NCBI GenBank assembly: GCA_028685755.1 | Contig: JAQUDJ010000008.1 | Span: forward strand, 29,655 to 84,926 | DNA length: 55,272 nt | From: Eubacteriales bacterium | GTDB lineage: Bacteria; Bacillota; Clostridia; Saccharofermentanales; UBA5734 | Direction of reading: 5' to 3' | Part shown: in pieces, positions 17,993 to 27,434 of the stretch | Numbering within the stretch: the first letter of the stretch is position 1 | Layout of the letters: each line of letters begins with the position of its first letter | Program-made: the position numbers and the translations under genes | The notes under the pieces: generated by a model | Seen by the model: the letters and a program-made list of their open reading frames with translations, nothing else | Told to the model about the DNA's origin: nothing | The model's database searches: none

Positions 17993-18802
17993 ATGCATAC
18001 CGATAATTATCAGATGCTTGCGAGCTGTTATGACGATTTGCAACAAGATATCAATTATTCGGCTTGGGCAGATTTCATTTATACGCTCGATCTTAAACAC
18101 ACACGCCGCACCGGCTTGGGTGATGGCCGTGAGGGTCATCCACTGTTGCTTGACCTAGGCTGTGGCACAGGGTCCTTTTGCCTACAAATTGAAAAAAAAG
18201 GCTATGACGTCATCGGGATCGATCGTTCCGCTGCGATGCTCAATCAAGCTCGAGAAAAAGCCCTCGCAGCCAACAGCGCAGCGCTATTTTTACTCCAAGA
18301 CATTAGCCGCTTCGAATTATTTGGTACGGTCGATCTGGCTGTTTGCTTACTGGATACGTTAAATCATCTCTCACGTCCAGCGGACGTGTCTCGCGTCTTC
18401 AAATTGCTGGCCAACTACCTGAATCCAGGCAGCTTGTTTATCGTTGATGTGGGCACGAAGCGCCATTTTGAAAAGACCCTCGGCAATCAGATTTTTTATC
18501 AGGACAGCGGGGATTTAACGCTCTATTGGGTGAACACCTATCGCCCCAAAAGCCAGCTCTCGCACTCATCCCTGACCTGGTTTCATCGCAAGCCAAGGCT
18601 CGAACAGTCAACCGATGACCTGTGGGAACGCTATGATGAAGAAGTCATCGAACGATATTACGACCACCAGTTCTTGCTCGGTGCCGCGCACTTTGCTGGA
18701 CTCGATTATGTTGGTCGGACAGCTGAACTAATCGACAAAGCCCCCTCGGCAAATGCCGAACGCCACTTTTACATCTTTCGCCGGAGGACCATCGAATCGT
18801 GA
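17993..18802 (+). CDS. Class I SAM-dependent methyltransferase
   Basis: A 269-residue methyltransferase of the YqeM-like type. Motif I is LLLDLGCGTGSFCLQIEKKG, followed by the acidic end of beta2 VIGIDRSAAMLNQAREKA and LAVCLLDTLNHLS. The C-terminal half has a Tyr/Trp-rich insertion (TLYWVNTYRPKSQLSHSSL). The substrate is not recognisable. Its stop overlaps the GTG start of hslO by 4 nt (GTGA), so the two are probably translated together. Confidence 0.9.
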   Translation: MHTDNYQMLASCYDDLQQDINYSAWADFIYTLDLKHTRRTGLGDGREGHPLLLDLGCGTGSFCLQIEKKGYDVIGIDRSAAMLNQAREKALAANSAALFLLQDISRFELFGTVDLAVCLLDTLNHLSRPADVSRVFKLLANYLNPGSLFIVDVGTKRHFEKTLGNQIFYQDSGDLTLYWVNTYRPKSQLSHSSLTWFHRKPRLEQSTDDLWERYDEEVIERYYDHQFLLGAAHFAGLDYVGRTAELIDKAPSANAERHFYIFRRRTIES

Positions 18803-19719
18803 CCGTAACAGAATCAGCCTATCCAGACACCCATAACTCAGATGACGTGGTGATCGGGGCCCTTGCCTTAGGTGGCCAAGTCCGCGCCTATGCCAGCCGC
18901 ACCACCCAACTTTGCGCCCATGCACAGACGATCCATCAGCTTTCGCCGATGGCTGCAGTAGCCTTAGGCCGCCTGATGACTGGGGTGCTGCTCATGGCTG
19001 ACCAAGGCCTAAAAAGCGAACCAGATACAATTACAGCAATCATACACGGTGATGGACCATTACAAGGCATGACAGTCGTTGGCACAGGTCACCAAACCGT
19101 ACGCGGCTATTGCTACCAACCGGTCGTTGAAACAATCAACAAGCGACCGGGTAAACTTGACATAGCAGCAGCCGTTGGCCAAGGGACCCTGACGATCATC
19201 AAGGACTTAAATCTCAAAGAACCCTACATGGGCAAAGTCGAACTGATTTCCGGGGAAATTGCTGAAGATCTGACCTATTATTTAGCCTCATCTGAGCAAA
19301 CACCCACTGCGGTCAGCCTCGGTGTTTTAGTTGAAGCAAGCGGCGTGACCCAGGCTGGTGGTTTCATGGTCCAATTATTGCCTGATGCCAAGCCAGAAAC
19401 GGTTGACTATCTCGAACAACGATTAGCTGGTTTCCCAGAAGTGACGCATCTGATGCAAGAAGGGTTTTCACCCTCGCAAATCTTAGACCTATTGCTCGGC
19501 GATCCGCACATTCAGTTTTACAATCCGAAACCACTGACCTATGCGTGCACGTGTAGTCGCGAACGGATGGAAAAGAACCTCATTGCACTTGGCACACACG
19601 AGCTGACCGAATTAGCAAATGACCCCAAAGGCATCAATTTAGAGTGTCATTTCTGCAACACGCATTACGCCTTTGCGCAAGGTGATGTTCAAAAATTACT
19701 GACAGAATTGGCCACGTGA
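18799..19719 (+). CDS. hslO: Redox-regulated chaperone Hsp33
   Basis: A holdase activated by oxidative unfolding. The 306-residue protein has the N-terminal core with PMAAVALGRLMTGVLLMA and GPLQGMTVVGTG, and the C-terminal zinc switch CTCSRERM with CHFCNTHY (CxC plus CxxC). All four cysteines are present, so the redox switch should work. It uses a GTG start inside the previous stop. It ends the ftsE-hslO run and is followed by the ribosomal operon promoter. Confidence 0.95.
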   Translation: MTVTESAYPDTHNSDDVVIGALALGGQVRAYASRTTQLCAHAQTIHQLSPMAAVALGRLMTGVLLMADQGLKSEPDTITAIIHGDGPLQGMTVVGTGHQTVRGYCYQPVVETINKRPGKLDIAAAVGQGTLTIIKDLNLKEPYMGKVELISGEIAEDLTYYLASSEQTPTAVSLGVLVEASGVTQAGGFMVQLLPDAKPETVDYLEQRLAGFPEVTHLMQEGFSPSQILDLLLGDPHIQFYNPKPLTYACTCSRERMEKNLIALGTHELTELANDPKGINLECHFCNTHYAFAQGDVQKLLTELAT

Positions 19720-19761
19720 TCGCATTTAAATCAGAACGTTAAAAACAATTCAGCAAAACAC

Positions 19762-19790
19762 TTGCATAATTTGCATTCATGTAATAATAT
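19762..19790 (+). promoter_or_regulatory. Sigma-A promoter of the ribosomal protein superoperon
   Basis: TTGCAT (19762-19767) and TAATAT (19785-19790) are separated by 17 nt. Transcription would begin near 19797, giving an untranslated leader of about 300 nt before rpsJ. Confidence 0.65.
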
Positions 19791-19796
19791 GTTCCA

Positions 19797-20094
19797 TGCG
19801 CGACTTTGTCGGGGGTTTATCATGCCCGGCAAGATCAGCAGACGATGATCCTGGAGATTGCCGTATCCGGCCGCTGCGGCCGCAAGACGGGTAACTTCAG
19901 AGAAGTCAGTCCGATTCATCAGAAATTGGGCGGCAGGTTATCTGCAAAAGCACGCAGCGTATGCCTTTCCGGCATGTGCCCAGCGCTTGAACCTCACCCG
20001 TGAGGTCATGAAGTCTGGGTTTTATGTTGGAAGAAAAAGGAACGCCCGGCAGAGTTGATGACTGAGCAGCAGCAAACAAGGAGGACCCTAGACA
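19797..20094 (+). promoter_or_regulatory. Long 5' leader of the S10 operon
   Basis: About 300 nt without a credible gene lie between the promoter and rpsJ. Several inverted repeats are visible, such as ACCTCACCCGTGAGGT, ATGCCTTTCCGGCAT and a GGCCGCTGCGGCC segment, so the RNA is probably structured. In other bacteria S10 operon leaders are targets of L4 autoregulation; whether that applies here is not shown. Small ORFs in this stretch lack ribosome binding sites. Confidence 0.45.
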
Positions 20095-20406
20095 ATGGCC
20101 GTTAATCAGAAGATCCGCATCCGTCTCAAAGCCTTCGACCACCAGATCCTCGACGAGAGTGCCGAACGCATCGTTGATACCGCAAAACGCAGTGGCGCAA
20201 GCGTATCTGGTCCGATTCCACTACCGACCGAAAAAGAGATCATCACCATTCTCCGTTCCCCACACAAACACAAAGATGCCCGCGAGCAGTTCGAGATCCG
20301 GACGCACAAGCGTCTGATCGACATCCTCGCACCCAATGCCAAGACCGTCGAAGCTTTAATGAAGCTCGAAATGCCGGCTGGCGTCAATATTGAGATCAAG
20401 CTTTAA
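20095..20406 (+). CDS. rpsJ: 30S ribosomal protein S10 (NusE)
   Basis: Part of the 30S head and also the antitermination factor NusE. The 103-residue protein has the typical [21 protein letters not shown] start and IEIKL end. AAGGAGGACC precedes the ATG. It is the first gene of the S10-spc-alpha run; a 99-nt gap with a TTCCGG/CCGGAA hairpin (20460-20479) separates it from rplC. Confidence 0.98.
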   Translation: MAVNQKIRIRLKAFDHQILDESAERIVDTAKRSGASVSGPIPLPTEKEIITILRSPHKHKDAREQFEIRTHKRLIDILAPNAKTVEALMKLEMPAGVNIEIKL

Positions 20407-20505
20407 GGCTTGTCATAAGCGGTAATACGGAACCAAGCCGTATGACCGCTCTGGTCATGTTCCGGAGTTTTTGCCGGAACCAATAACCGAGGAGGTAGAA
20501 GTTTA

Positions 20506-21129
20506 ATGGAAAAGTACATGCTTGGCAAAAAAGCTGGTATGACCCAGCTGTTCGATGAGAACGGCATTGCGATCCCAGTCACAGTAGTTGACTGCGGCCC
20601 GCTCGTGGTTGTCCAGAACAAGTCGGTCGCGACCGATGGCTACAAAGCCGTCAAAGTCGGTTACGGTGCCGTCAAGAATGCGAATCGCCCTCACAAAGGT
20701 CAATTCGCCAAAGCGGGTGTTGAGTCGAAGAAGCTTCTTCGTGAATTCAAAACCGAAGCCGAATACACCTTAGGCCAGGAAATCCGCGTATCAGACATGT
20801 TCAATGTCGGCGATGCGGTTGACGTCAGTGGCGTCTCCAAAGGTAAAGGTTTCCAAGGCACAATCAAACGTTATGGCCAAAAAGGTGGTCCAGGCTCCCA
20901 CGGTTCGATGTATCATCGTCGTGTTGGTTCAATGGGCTCGAACACTGACCCTGCCCGTGTTTTCAAAGGCAAGAAATTGCCGGGTCACATGGGTGCTGAG
21001 AACGTAACCGTACAGAACCTCGATGTCGTGATGGTTGACGGTGAACGCAACATCATCGTCATTAAAGGCGCTGTTCCAGGACCGAAGGGCGGCCTTGTTG
21101 AAATCAAGTCGTCTGTCAAGTCTAAGTAA
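20506..21129 (+). CDS. rplC: 50S ribosomal protein L3
   Basis: Early 50S assembly protein near the peptidyl transferase centre. The 207-residue protein shows [16 protein letters not shown], the extended loop [18 protein letters not shown] and [29 protein letters not shown] precedes the ATG. Length and order (S10-L3-L4) are standard. Confidence 0.98.
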   Translation: MEKYMLGKKAGMTQLFDENGIAIPVTVVDCGPLVVVQNKSVATDGYKAVKVGYGAVKNANRPHKGQFAKAGVESKKLLREFKTEAEYTLGQEIRVSDMFNVGDAVDVSGVSKGKGFQGTIKRYGQKGGPGSHGSMYHRRVGSMGSNTDPARVFKGKKLPGHMGAENVTVQNLDVVMVDGERNIIVIKGAVPGPKGGLVEIKSSVKSK

Positions 21130-21154
21130 GACGGCGTAAAGGAGGAGCAAAACA

Positions 21155-21778
21155 ATGGCAAAAGTTGACGTATACAACATGGATGGCGTCAAAACCGGCA
21201 GTATTGAACTGTCCGACGCCATCTTCGGCATCGAGCCGAATCAGGACGTCCTGCATCGCGCCGTTCTGAACCAACTGGCTAACAAACGCCAGGGCAACCA
21301 TTCAACCAAAACCCGTAGCGAAGTCGCCGGTGGCGGCAAAAAACCGTACAAACAAAAAGGTACCGGTCGTGCGCGTCAGGGTTCATCTCGTTCCGCTCAA
21401 CATGTCGGTGGTGGTATCATTTTTGGGCCAAAACCGCGTGATTACAGCTACACCTTGCCGAAAAAAGTTCGTCGCCTCGCGATGAAATCGGCATTGTCCT
21501 CTAAAGTAGCTGCAGGCAGCATCATTGTCCTCGACAAACTGGAAATGCCGGAAATCAAAACCAAGCGCATGACCGAAGTCCTGGCCAAAATCGGCGTCAC
21601 AAAATCCGCACTGGTCGTCACAGCGACCCGTAACGAAAACGTCGAAAAATCACTGCGCAACATCGTTGGTGTCAAGACCGCTTTGGTCAACACGATCAAT
21701 GTTTTCGACATCCTGAAGTTTGACAAATTTGTCGTGACTCAGGAAGCCGTTCTCAAAGTTCAGGAGGTGTATGTCTAA
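21155..21778 (+). CDS. rplD: 50S ribosomal protein L4
   Basis: Exit-tunnel protein, and in some bacteria the autoregulator of this operon. The 207-residue protein has the long basic loop KKPYKQKGTGRARQGSSRSA and GPKPRDYSYTLPKKVRR. Its stop TAA shares one base with the rplW ATG (TAATG), suggesting translational coupling. Confidence 0.98.
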   Translation: MAKVDVYNMDGVKTGSIELSDAIFGIEPNQDVLHRAVLNQLANKRQGNHSTKTRSEVAGGGKKPYKQKGTGRARQGSSRSAQHVGGGIIFGPKPRDYSYTLPKKVRRLAMKSALSSKVAAGSIIVLDKLEMPEIKTKRMTEVLAKIGVTKSALVVTATRNENVEKSLRNIVGVKTALVNTINVFDILKFDKFVVTQEAVLKVQEVYV

Positions 21779-22131
21779 TGAGCGCTGCACACGACATCAT
21801 CAAACGCCCGATCATCACTGAAAAGAGCACCGCTGATGCCGCCATCGGCAAATATACCTTCGAAGTGGCAACCCACGCGACCAAAACCCAGGTCCGTCAA
21901 GCCGTCGAACAGCTCTTCTCAGTCAAAGTAGTCAAGGTCAATACGACCAACTACGACGGCAAGATCAAACGCCAAGGTGTTCATATCGGTCCTCGCAACG
22001 ACTGGAAAAAGGCTGTTGTCACGATCGACACCGAACCTAAAGCTGGATCTTACCTGCAGAAAGGTGGCAAAACCGCCACTGCTCCGCGCAAGTTCAAAAA
22101 TACAATCGAGGAATTCGGGTTCGGCCAGTAA
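21778..22131 (+). CDS. rplW: 50S ribosomal protein L23
   Basis: Protein at the tunnel exit that docks trigger factor and SRP. The 117-residue protein starts with DIIKRPIITEKST and has VKVVKVNTTNYDGKIKRQG. It is a little longer than the usual 95-100 residues, with a C-terminal tail ending TIEEFGFGQ. Its start overlaps the rplD stop. Confidence 0.98.
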   Translation: MSAAHDIIKRPIITEKSTADAAIGKYTFEVATHATKTQVRQAVEQLFSVKVVKVNTTNYDGKIKRQGVHIGPRNDWKKAVVTIDTEPKAGSYLQKGGKTATAPRKFKNTIEEFGFGQ

Positions 22132-22164
22132 TGCCGGAAGCCCTGGAAGAAGGAGTGAACCCAC

Positions 22165-22998
22165 ATGGCAGTCAAAAGCTATAATCCGACTTCTCCCGCC
22201 AGAAGGCAGATGACCACGGCTGATTTCTCAGAAATCACCGCCAAAGCGCCTGAAAAAAATCTTCTGGCTTCAAGAAGCAAAACCGGCGGCCGCAATTCCT
22301 ATGGCCGCATCACCGTTCGTCATCATGGCGGCGGTAACCGCAGAAAACTGCGTCTGATCGACTGGAAGCGCAATAAACTCGGCATGAAAGCCGAAGTTAT
22401 CGCGATCGAGTACGATCCGAACCGCACCGCCAACCTTGCCCTGATCCAATACCTTGATGGCGCCAAAGCTTATATCTTGGCCCCTGAAGGTCTGAAAATC
22501 GGCGCACACGTTGAAAGTGGCCCGCAGTCTGACATCGTCGCCGGCAACACCTTGCCGATCGAAGCGATTCCAGTTGGTACCATCCTTCACTGCATTGAGC
22601 TCAAACCCGGCAAAGGCGCCCAAATGGTCCGCACTGCTGGTGCAGGTGCTCAGCTGATGGCCAAAGACCACACCTACGCGCAAGTTCGCTTGCCCTCAGG
22701 TGAAGTCCGCATGGTATCGATTCTCTGCAAAGCAACCGTCGGTTCCGTTGGCAACAGCGAACACGAAAACATCAACATCGGTAAAGCTGGCCGCAAACGT
22801 CACATGGGCGTCCGCCCGACCGTCCGCGGTGTCGTCATGAACCCCTGCGATCATCCGCACGGTGGTGGTGAAGGCAAGTCGCCGATCGGCCGTCCAGGCC
22901 CAGTCACCCCTTGGGGTGTCCCGACCTTGGGCAAGAAGACCCGTGACCGCAAGAAAGCGTCTGATAAGTACATTGTCAAACGCCGTAATGCGAAATAA
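22165..22998 (+). CDS. rplB: 50S ribosomal protein L2
   Basis: Core 50S protein needed for subunit joining and peptidyl transfer. The 277-residue protein has the conserved C-terminal [20 protein letters not shown] segment with the key histidine and [13 protein letters not shown] in the N-terminal half. GAAGGAG precedes the ATG. Full length. Confidence 0.98.
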   Translation: MAVKSYNPTSPARRQMTTADFSEITAKAPEKNLLASRSKTGGRNSYGRITVRHHGGGNRRKLRLIDWKRNKLGMKAEVIAIEYDPNRTANLALIQYLDGAKAYILAPEGLKIGAHVESGPQSDIVAGNTLPIEAIPVGTILHCIELKPGKGAQMVRTAGAGAQLMAKDHTYAQVRLPSGEVRMVSILCKATVGSVGNSEHENINIGKAGRKRHMGVRPTVRGVVMNPCDHPHGGGEGKSPIGRPGPVTPWGVPTLGKKTRDRKKASDKYIVKRRNAK

Positions 22999-23017
22999 GC
23001 GACAGGAGGCTTAAGAG

Positions 23018-23299
23018 ATGAGTCGGTCTACCAAAAAAGGCTATTTCGTTGCCGAATCGCTGATGAAAAAAATCGAAGCGATGAACGAAAAAAGTGAAAA
23101 GAAAGTCATCAAGACCTGGTCTCGTTCCTCGACTATCTTCCCGGACATGGTCGGTCACACGATCGCAGTCTATGATGGTCGCAAACATGTACCGGTCTAC
23201 TGTACAGAAGAAATGGTCGGCCATAAGCTGGGCGAGTTCGCTCCCACCCGGACCTACAGAGGCCACGCCGGATCCGAGAAATCCTCGGGTTCCCGCTAA
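23018..23299 (+). CDS. rpsS: 30S ribosomal protein S19
   Basis: 30S head protein contacting S13. The 93-residue protein has [40 protein letters not shown] and [13 protein letters not shown], all standard. AGGAGG precedes the ATG. Confidence 0.98.
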   Translation: MSRSTKKGYFVAESLMKKIEAMNEKSEKKVIKTWSRSSTIFPDMVGHTIAVYDGRKHVPVYCTEEMVGHKLGEFAPTRTYRGHAGSEKSSGSR

Positions 23300-23326
23300 G
23301 CGGCCGAGATAAGGGAGGAAAGCAAA

Positions 23327-23803
23327 GTGGAAAAAAAGGTTATGAGCAAGGAATACTTGCTGGAAAACCGTGACCAAATCTTAGCCGCTTACAACAAGAC
23401 GGACCGTAAATTCCAAAAGTCAGCCCTGCTGACCAAAAAGGAAAAGAAAGTCCTCGGTATCGGCAAAGACGAAGGCCGCGCGATCGCCAAGAACATTCGC
23501 GTTACCCCGCGTAAAGTCAACATCGTAGTCGACCTCATCAAGGGCAAGTCCCTCGACGATGCGTATGCGATCTTGCGTTACACGCCGAAGGCCGCATCCC
23601 CGGTCCTCGAAAAACTCGTCAAATCTGCCGAAGCTAACGCCGTCAACAACAACAGCCTGTCCCGCGACGCGCTCTACGTGGCTGACTGCTATGCCAACCA
23701 GGGTCCTGTGCTCAAACGCATCATCCCCAAGGCCAGAGGCAGCGCGGCACGTATTCACAAGAGAAGCAGTCATATCACTGTGGTTCTCAAGGAAAGAATT
23801 TAA
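23327..23803 (+). CDS. rplV: 50S ribosomal protein L22 with N-terminal extension
   Basis: Protein lining the exit tunnel. The normal L22 body starts near AKNIRVTPRKVNIVVDLIKG (about residue 54) and ends with the beta-hairpin GSAARIHKRSSHITVVL. The protein is 158 residues, against about 110 in most bacteria, because of a lysine-rich N-terminal extension of about 50 residues (KTDRKFQKSALLTKKEKKV). The GTG start at 23327 has GGAGG 8 nt upstream; a later ATG (MSKEYLL) would keep most of the extension. Confidence 0.95.
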   Translation: MEKKVMSKEYLLENRDQILAAYNKTDRKFQKSALLTKKEKKVLGIGKDEGRAIAKNIRVTPRKVNIVVDLIKGKSLDDAYAILRYTPKAASPVLEKLVKSAEANAVNNNSLSRDALYVADCYANQGPVLKRIIPKARGSAARIHKRSSHITVVLKERI

Positions 23804-23815
23804 GGAGGACAGCGA

Positions 23816-24487
23816 ATGGGCCAGAAAGTTAATCCGCACGGCTTACGCGTTGGCGTCATCAAAGATTGGGATACCCGTTGGTACGCCAATAAAAAAGACT
23901 TCAGCAAATTTCTCGTCGAGGATAAAAAAATCCGCGATTTCGTGAAAACCGAATGCTTTAAAGCAGGTGTTTCTCACATCGAAATCGAACGTAAAGGCGA
24001 AGAAAAGACGCTCGTCGCCATTTGGGCCGGTAAACCTGGGATCATCATTGGACGTCAGGGCGCTGGCATCGAAGATCTCAAAAAGAAGCTCACTACTATG
24101 TTTAAGCGTCAGTTCTTCATCAACATCAACGAAATCAAATCCGTTGATACTGAAGCTCAACTGGTCGCTGAAAACATTGCTAAGCAACTGGAAGAACGTG
24201 TTTCTTTCCGTCGTGCCATGAAGCAGGCCATGGGCCGTGCCATGAAAGGCGGAGCTAAAGGAATCAAAACCATGGTAGCTGGTCGTCTCGGCGGTGCAGA
24301 AATTGCCCGTAGCGAACATTACCATGAAGGCACAATCCCGCTGCAGACCATCCGCGCAAACATCGAATACGGATTTGCGGAAGCAAAAACCACCTATGGC
24401 CGTATCGGTGTCAAAGTTTGGATCTACAAGGGCGCCATCTACAAGGCTCCTAAGAAAGCTAAAGTTATGGAAGGAGGCGAAGCCTGA
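23816..24487 (+). CDS. rpsC: 30S ribosomal protein S3
   Basis: mRNA-entry protein of the 30S head. The 223-residue protein has [21 protein letters not shown], a type II KH domain with [20 protein letters not shown], and the C-terminal [12 protein letters not shown] and [20 protein letters not shown] precedes the ATG. The stop shares one base with the rplP start (TGATG). Confidence 0.98.
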   Translation: MGQKVNPHGLRVGVIKDWDTRWYANKKDFSKFLVEDKKIRDFVKTECFKAGVSHIEIERKGEEKTLVAIWAGKPGIIIGRQGAGIEDLKKKLTTMFKRQFFININEIKSVDTEAQLVAENIAKQLEERVSFRRAMKQAMGRAMKGGAKGIKTMVAGRLGGAEIARSEHYHEGTIPLQTIRANIEYGFAEAKTTYGRIGVKVWIYKGAIYKAPKKAKVMEGGEA

Positions 24488-24921
24488 TGCTGCTCCCAAA
24501 ACGTGTTAAACGCAGAAAACAGCACCGTGGCCGCATGACTGGCAAAGCCACCCGCGGCAACTTCCTCGCCTATGGCGATTACGGGATCCAAGCCACTGAA
24601 CCGGTCTGGATCACCAGCAACCAAATCGAAGCCGCGCGTATCGCGATCAACCGCTTCATCAAACGTGGTGGTCAAGTCTGGATCAAAATATTCCCAGACA
24701 AACCAGTGACTTCCAAACCGGCAGAAACCCGAATGGGTTCCGGTAAAGGCTCACCAGAATATTGGGTAGCCGTTGTCAAGCCAGGCCGTGTGCTCTTTGA
24801 GATCGCCGGTGTCAGTGAAGAAGTTGCCCGTGAAGCGATGCGTCTGGCCGCGCACAAACTGCCTTGCCAGACCAAGTTCATCGCCCGTGAAAAGGAAGGT
24901 GACTTAAATGAAGCCCAGTGA
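24487..24921 (+). CDS. rplP: 50S ribosomal protein L16
   Basis: 50S protein near the A-site tRNA. The 144-residue protein begins [20 protein letters not shown] and has [20 protein letters not shown] and LPCQTKFI. It overlaps both rpsC (1 nt) and rpmC (14 nt). Confidence 0.98.
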   Translation: MLLPKRVKRRKQHRGRMTGKATRGNFLAYGDYGIQATEPVWITSNQIEAARIAINRFIKRGGQVWIKIFPDKPVTSKPAETRMGSGKGSPEYWVAVVKPGRVLFEIAGVSEEVAREAMRLAAHKLPCQTKFIAREKEGDLNEAQ

Positions 24922-25111
24922 TGTAAGAGATAAATCCTTTGACGAATTGAACAAAGAGCTCTCAGCGCTCAAAGAAGAATTGTTCAAACTTCGTTTTGCC
25001 CACGCCACCAACCAGCTCGAAAACCCCTTAAAGCTCAAGAGCGTCAAGCGGGACATCGCGCGAGTTATGACCATCCTGCGCGAGCGTGAGCTCCAAGGCA
25101 TCAAGAAGTAA
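24908..25111 (+). CDS. rpmC: 50S ribosomal protein L29
   Basis: Small coiled-coil protein at the tunnel exit. The 67 residues show [20 protein letters not shown] and [22 protein letters not shown], the usual signature. The ATG lies within the end of rplP, with GAAGGTGA just upstream inside rplP. Confidence 0.97.
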   Translation: MKPSDVRDKSFDELNKELSALKEELFKLRFAHATNQLENPLKLKSVKRDIARVMTILRERELQGIKK

Positions 25112-25124
25112 GGGGGAAACCAGC

Positions 25125-25382
25125 ATGAGTGAACGTAGCCTCAGAAAAACCCGAGTTGGTACGGTTGCCAGTGACAAAATGGACAAGACTATTGTCGTAG
25201 CAGTCATTGAACATGTTCGTCACCCGCTCTACAAAAAGATCGTTAAACGTACCTACAAACTCAAAGCCCATGACGAAAATAACGAATGTAAAGTCGGAGA
25301 CAAGGTTAAAGTGATGGAAACCCGTCCGCTAAGTCGCGAAAAGCGCTGGCGTTTGGTCGAAATCATCGAGAAAGCCAAGTAA
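25125..25382 (+). CDS. rpsQ: 30S ribosomal protein S17
   Basis: Primary 16S rRNA-binding OB-fold protein. The 85 residues include [20 protein letters not shown] and [20 protein letters not shown]. The track extends the frame to 25086, inside rpmC, but AGGGGGAAACCAGC precedes the ATG at 25125, which gives the normal length. Confidence 0.97.
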   Translation: MSERSLRKTRVGTVASDKMDKTIVVAVIEHVRHPLYKKIVKRTYKLKAHDENNECKVGDKVKVMETRPLSREKRWRLVEIIEKAK

Positions 25383-25413
25383 TCCTTGACCGGTAACTGG
25401 AAGGAGGAAGACA

Positions 25414-25782
25414 ATGATCCAGGTTCAATCTCGACTCAAATCCGCCGACAACACCGGTGCTAAGGAACTGATGTGCATCAAAGTTCTCGGAGGATCATGG
25501 CGCAAATTCGCTAATATCGGCGACGTCATCGTCTGTTCAGTCAAAGAAGCAACACCCGGTGGTGTTGTCAAAAAAGGTGAAGTTGTCAAAGCAGTCATCG
25601 TCCGCTCCAAGCGTGGCGTTCGCCGCAATGACGGTTCCTACATTAAGTTTGACGAAAATGCAGCCGTAATCATCAAAGAAGATAAGAATCCACGCGGTAC
25701 CCGCATCTTTGGGCCAATCGCCAGAGAACTCCGCGACAGAGACTACATGAAAATTTTGTCTCTGGCACCGGAAGTTCTGTAA
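25414..25782 (+). CDS. rplN: 50S ribosomal protein L14
   Basis: Subunit-interface protein. The 122-residue protein has [42 protein letters not shown] and [26 protein letters not shown] precedes the ATG. Confidence 0.98.
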   Translation: MIQVQSRLKSADNTGAKELMCIKVLGGSWRKFANIGDVIVCSVKEATPGGVVKKGEVVKAVIVRSKRGVRRNDGSYIKFDENAAVIIKEDKNPRGTRIFGPIARELRDRDYMKILSLAPEVL

Positions 25783-25797
25783 GGAGGCACTCGTAGC

Positions 25798-26136
25798 ATG
25801 AAAGTACATGTCAAGAAAGACGATAATGTTTACGTGCTCTCGGGCAAAGATGCTGGCAAAACCGGCAAAGTCCTGAAAGTTTTCCCGGTCACAGGCCGGG
25901 TCATCGTTGAGGGCGTCAGCATGTCCGTAAAGCATGAAAAACCGCGTGGCCGTTACCAACAAGGCGGCATTATTCATCAAGAATCACCGGTTTCCAGCTC
26001 CAATGTCATGGTTGTCTGCAGCAAATGCAAGCGTCCGAGCAAACTCGGTCACAAGCTGATGGCTAATGGTGAAAAGATTCGTGTCTGCAAAGCCTGCGGC
26101 GCTGAAATCGACACCGTTGCCGTCGCTAAGAAGTGA
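25798..26136 (+). CDS. rplX: 50S ribosomal protein L24
   Basis: Assembly-initiating 50S protein. The KOW motif is in DNVYVLSGKDAGKTGKVLKV. The C-terminal half has two CxxC pairs (VCSKCKRP and VCKACGAEID), a possible zinc knuckle found in part of the family. 112 residues; AGGAGGC precedes the ATG. Confidence 0.97.
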   Translation: MKVHVKKDDNVYVLSGKDAGKTGKVLKVFPVTGRVIVEGVSMSVKHEKPRGRYQQGGIIHQESPVSSSNVMVVCSKCKRPSKLGHKLMANGEKIRVCKACGAEIDTVAVAKK

Positions 26137-26159
26137 TCGGTTCAGGGAGGAATGAATAA

Positions 26160-26699
26160 ATGACCAGACTTAAAGACAAATACCTAAAAGAAGTAGTACC
26201 TGCAATGCAGACCGCCTTCAAATACAGCTCATTAATGCAAGTGCCTAAGCTCGAAAAAATCGTGCTGAACATGGGCGTTGGTGAAGTCAAAGACAACCCG
26301 AAAGCAATCGAAAATGCTGCACGTGACATGAGCCTGATCGCTGGTCAAAAGCCAGTTATCACCAAGGCGAAAAAGTCCGTTTCAGCCTTTAAATTGCGTG
26401 AAGGCATGAATATCGGCTGCAAAGTGACCCTGCGTGGCGCTAAGATGTACGAATTCATGGACAAGCTCGTCAGCGTGGCACTGCCCCGCGTACGTGACTT
26501 CCGCGGAATCAACCCCAACTCCTTTGACGGCCGTGGCAACTATGCCTTCGGTGCTAAGGAACAGTTGATCTTCCCAGAAATCGACTATGACAAAATTGAT
26601 AAAATCCGCGGAATGGACATTATCATTGTCACAACGGCTAACACCGATGAAGAAGCGCGCGAAATGCTCAAGCTTCTCGGCATGCCGTTTGCCAAGTAA
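26160..26699 (+). CDS. rplE: 50S ribosomal protein L5
   Basis: Central protuberance protein binding 5S rRNA. The 179-residue protein has [40 protein letters not shown] and [23 protein letters not shown] precedes the ATG. Confidence 0.98.
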   Translation: MTRLKDKYLKEVVPAMQTAFKYSSLMQVPKLEKIVLNMGVGEVKDNPKAIENAARDMSLIAGQKPVITKAKKSVSAFKLREGMNIGCKVTLRGAKMYEFMDKLVSVALPRVRDFRGINPNSFDGRGNYAFGAKEQLIFPEIDYDKIDKIRGMDIIIVTTANTDEEAREMLKLLGMPFAK

Positions 26700-26718
26700 G
26701 CGGGGAGGAATTTAGTAA

Positions 26719-26904
26719 ATGGCTAAGAAGTCAATGATCCTGAAACAGCAGGCTGAGCAAAAGTTCTCGACGCGCAGCCACAACCGCTGCAAACTCTGCG
26801 GCCGCCCCCATGCCTATATCCGCAAATACGGCGTATGCCGTTTGTGCTTCCGTGAACTGGCTTACAAAGGTCAGATCCCGGGTGTGCGTAAAGCCAGCTG
26901 GTAA
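26719..26904 (+). CDS. rpsN: 30S ribosomal protein S14, zinc type Z
   Basis: The 61-residue short form with [20 protein letters not shown], that is two CxxC pairs for one zinc. The long zinc-free S14 form is not present in the window. GGGGAGGA precedes the ATG. Confidence 0.98.
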   Translation: MAKKSMILKQQAEQKFSTRSHNRCKLCGRPHAYIRKYGVCRLCFRELAYKGQIPGVRKASW

Positions 26905-26931
26905 CGCTTTAGTCAGGAAGGAGGAACACAC

Positions 26932-27327
26932 ATGCAGATTACCGATTCAATCGCCGATATGCTCACCCGCATCCGTAACGCCGGTACAGCCGGACATGCG
27001 ACTTGTGAAATCCCGGCGTCCAATGTCAAAAAAGCCATCGCCAAGATTCTCCTCGACGAAGGCTATATCAGCAAAGTCGATGTGATTGCCGACGACAAAC
27101 AAGGCAAGATCAAGGTTACCTTGAAGTATGCACAAAAGAAACCGGTTATTTCCGGAATCAAGCGCATTTCCAAACCTGGTCTGCGCGTCTATGCTGACAA
27201 CGAAAACCTGCCGAAAGTACTCGGCGGTCTCGGCGTCGCAATCATTTCTACATCCAATGGCATCATGACTGACAAATCAGCCCGTTCGGCTGGTGTCGGT
27301 GGCGAAGTTCTCGCCTATGTCTGGTAA
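26932..27327 (+). CDS. rpsH: 30S ribosomal protein S8
   Basis: 16S rRNA-binding protein and, in some bacteria, repressor of the spc genes. The 131-residue protein starts [20 protein letters not shown] and ends [20 protein letters not shown] followed by VLAYVW. AAGGAGGA precedes the ATG. A 107-nt untranslated gap follows before rplF, longer than others in this operon; I see no clear promoter or terminator in it. Confidence 0.98.
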   Translation: MQITDSIADMLTRIRNAGTAGHATCEIPASNVKKAIAKILLDEGYISKVDVIADDKQGKIKVTLKYAQKKPVISGIKRISKPGLRVYADNENLPKVLGGLGVAIISTSNGIMTDKSARSAGVGGEVLAYVW

Positions 27328-27434
27328 TTAACCAACTCTGAAAAGGACCGTGTCTCGTCTTGATATTTTGGGTGTAAGCCCGTCATGTTATTGAGGCAGC
27401 GATCCACAATCTTAAGAGAAAGAGGAACTACACT

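Noticed and set aside
19806-20058. Small ORFs (65-66 codons) in the rpsJ leader
   Set aside because: No ribosome binding sites and overlapping frames; better explained as structured leader RNA.
23843-24499. 218-codon minus-strand ORF opposite rpsC
   Set aside because: Shadow of rpsC; no family motifs and no start signals.
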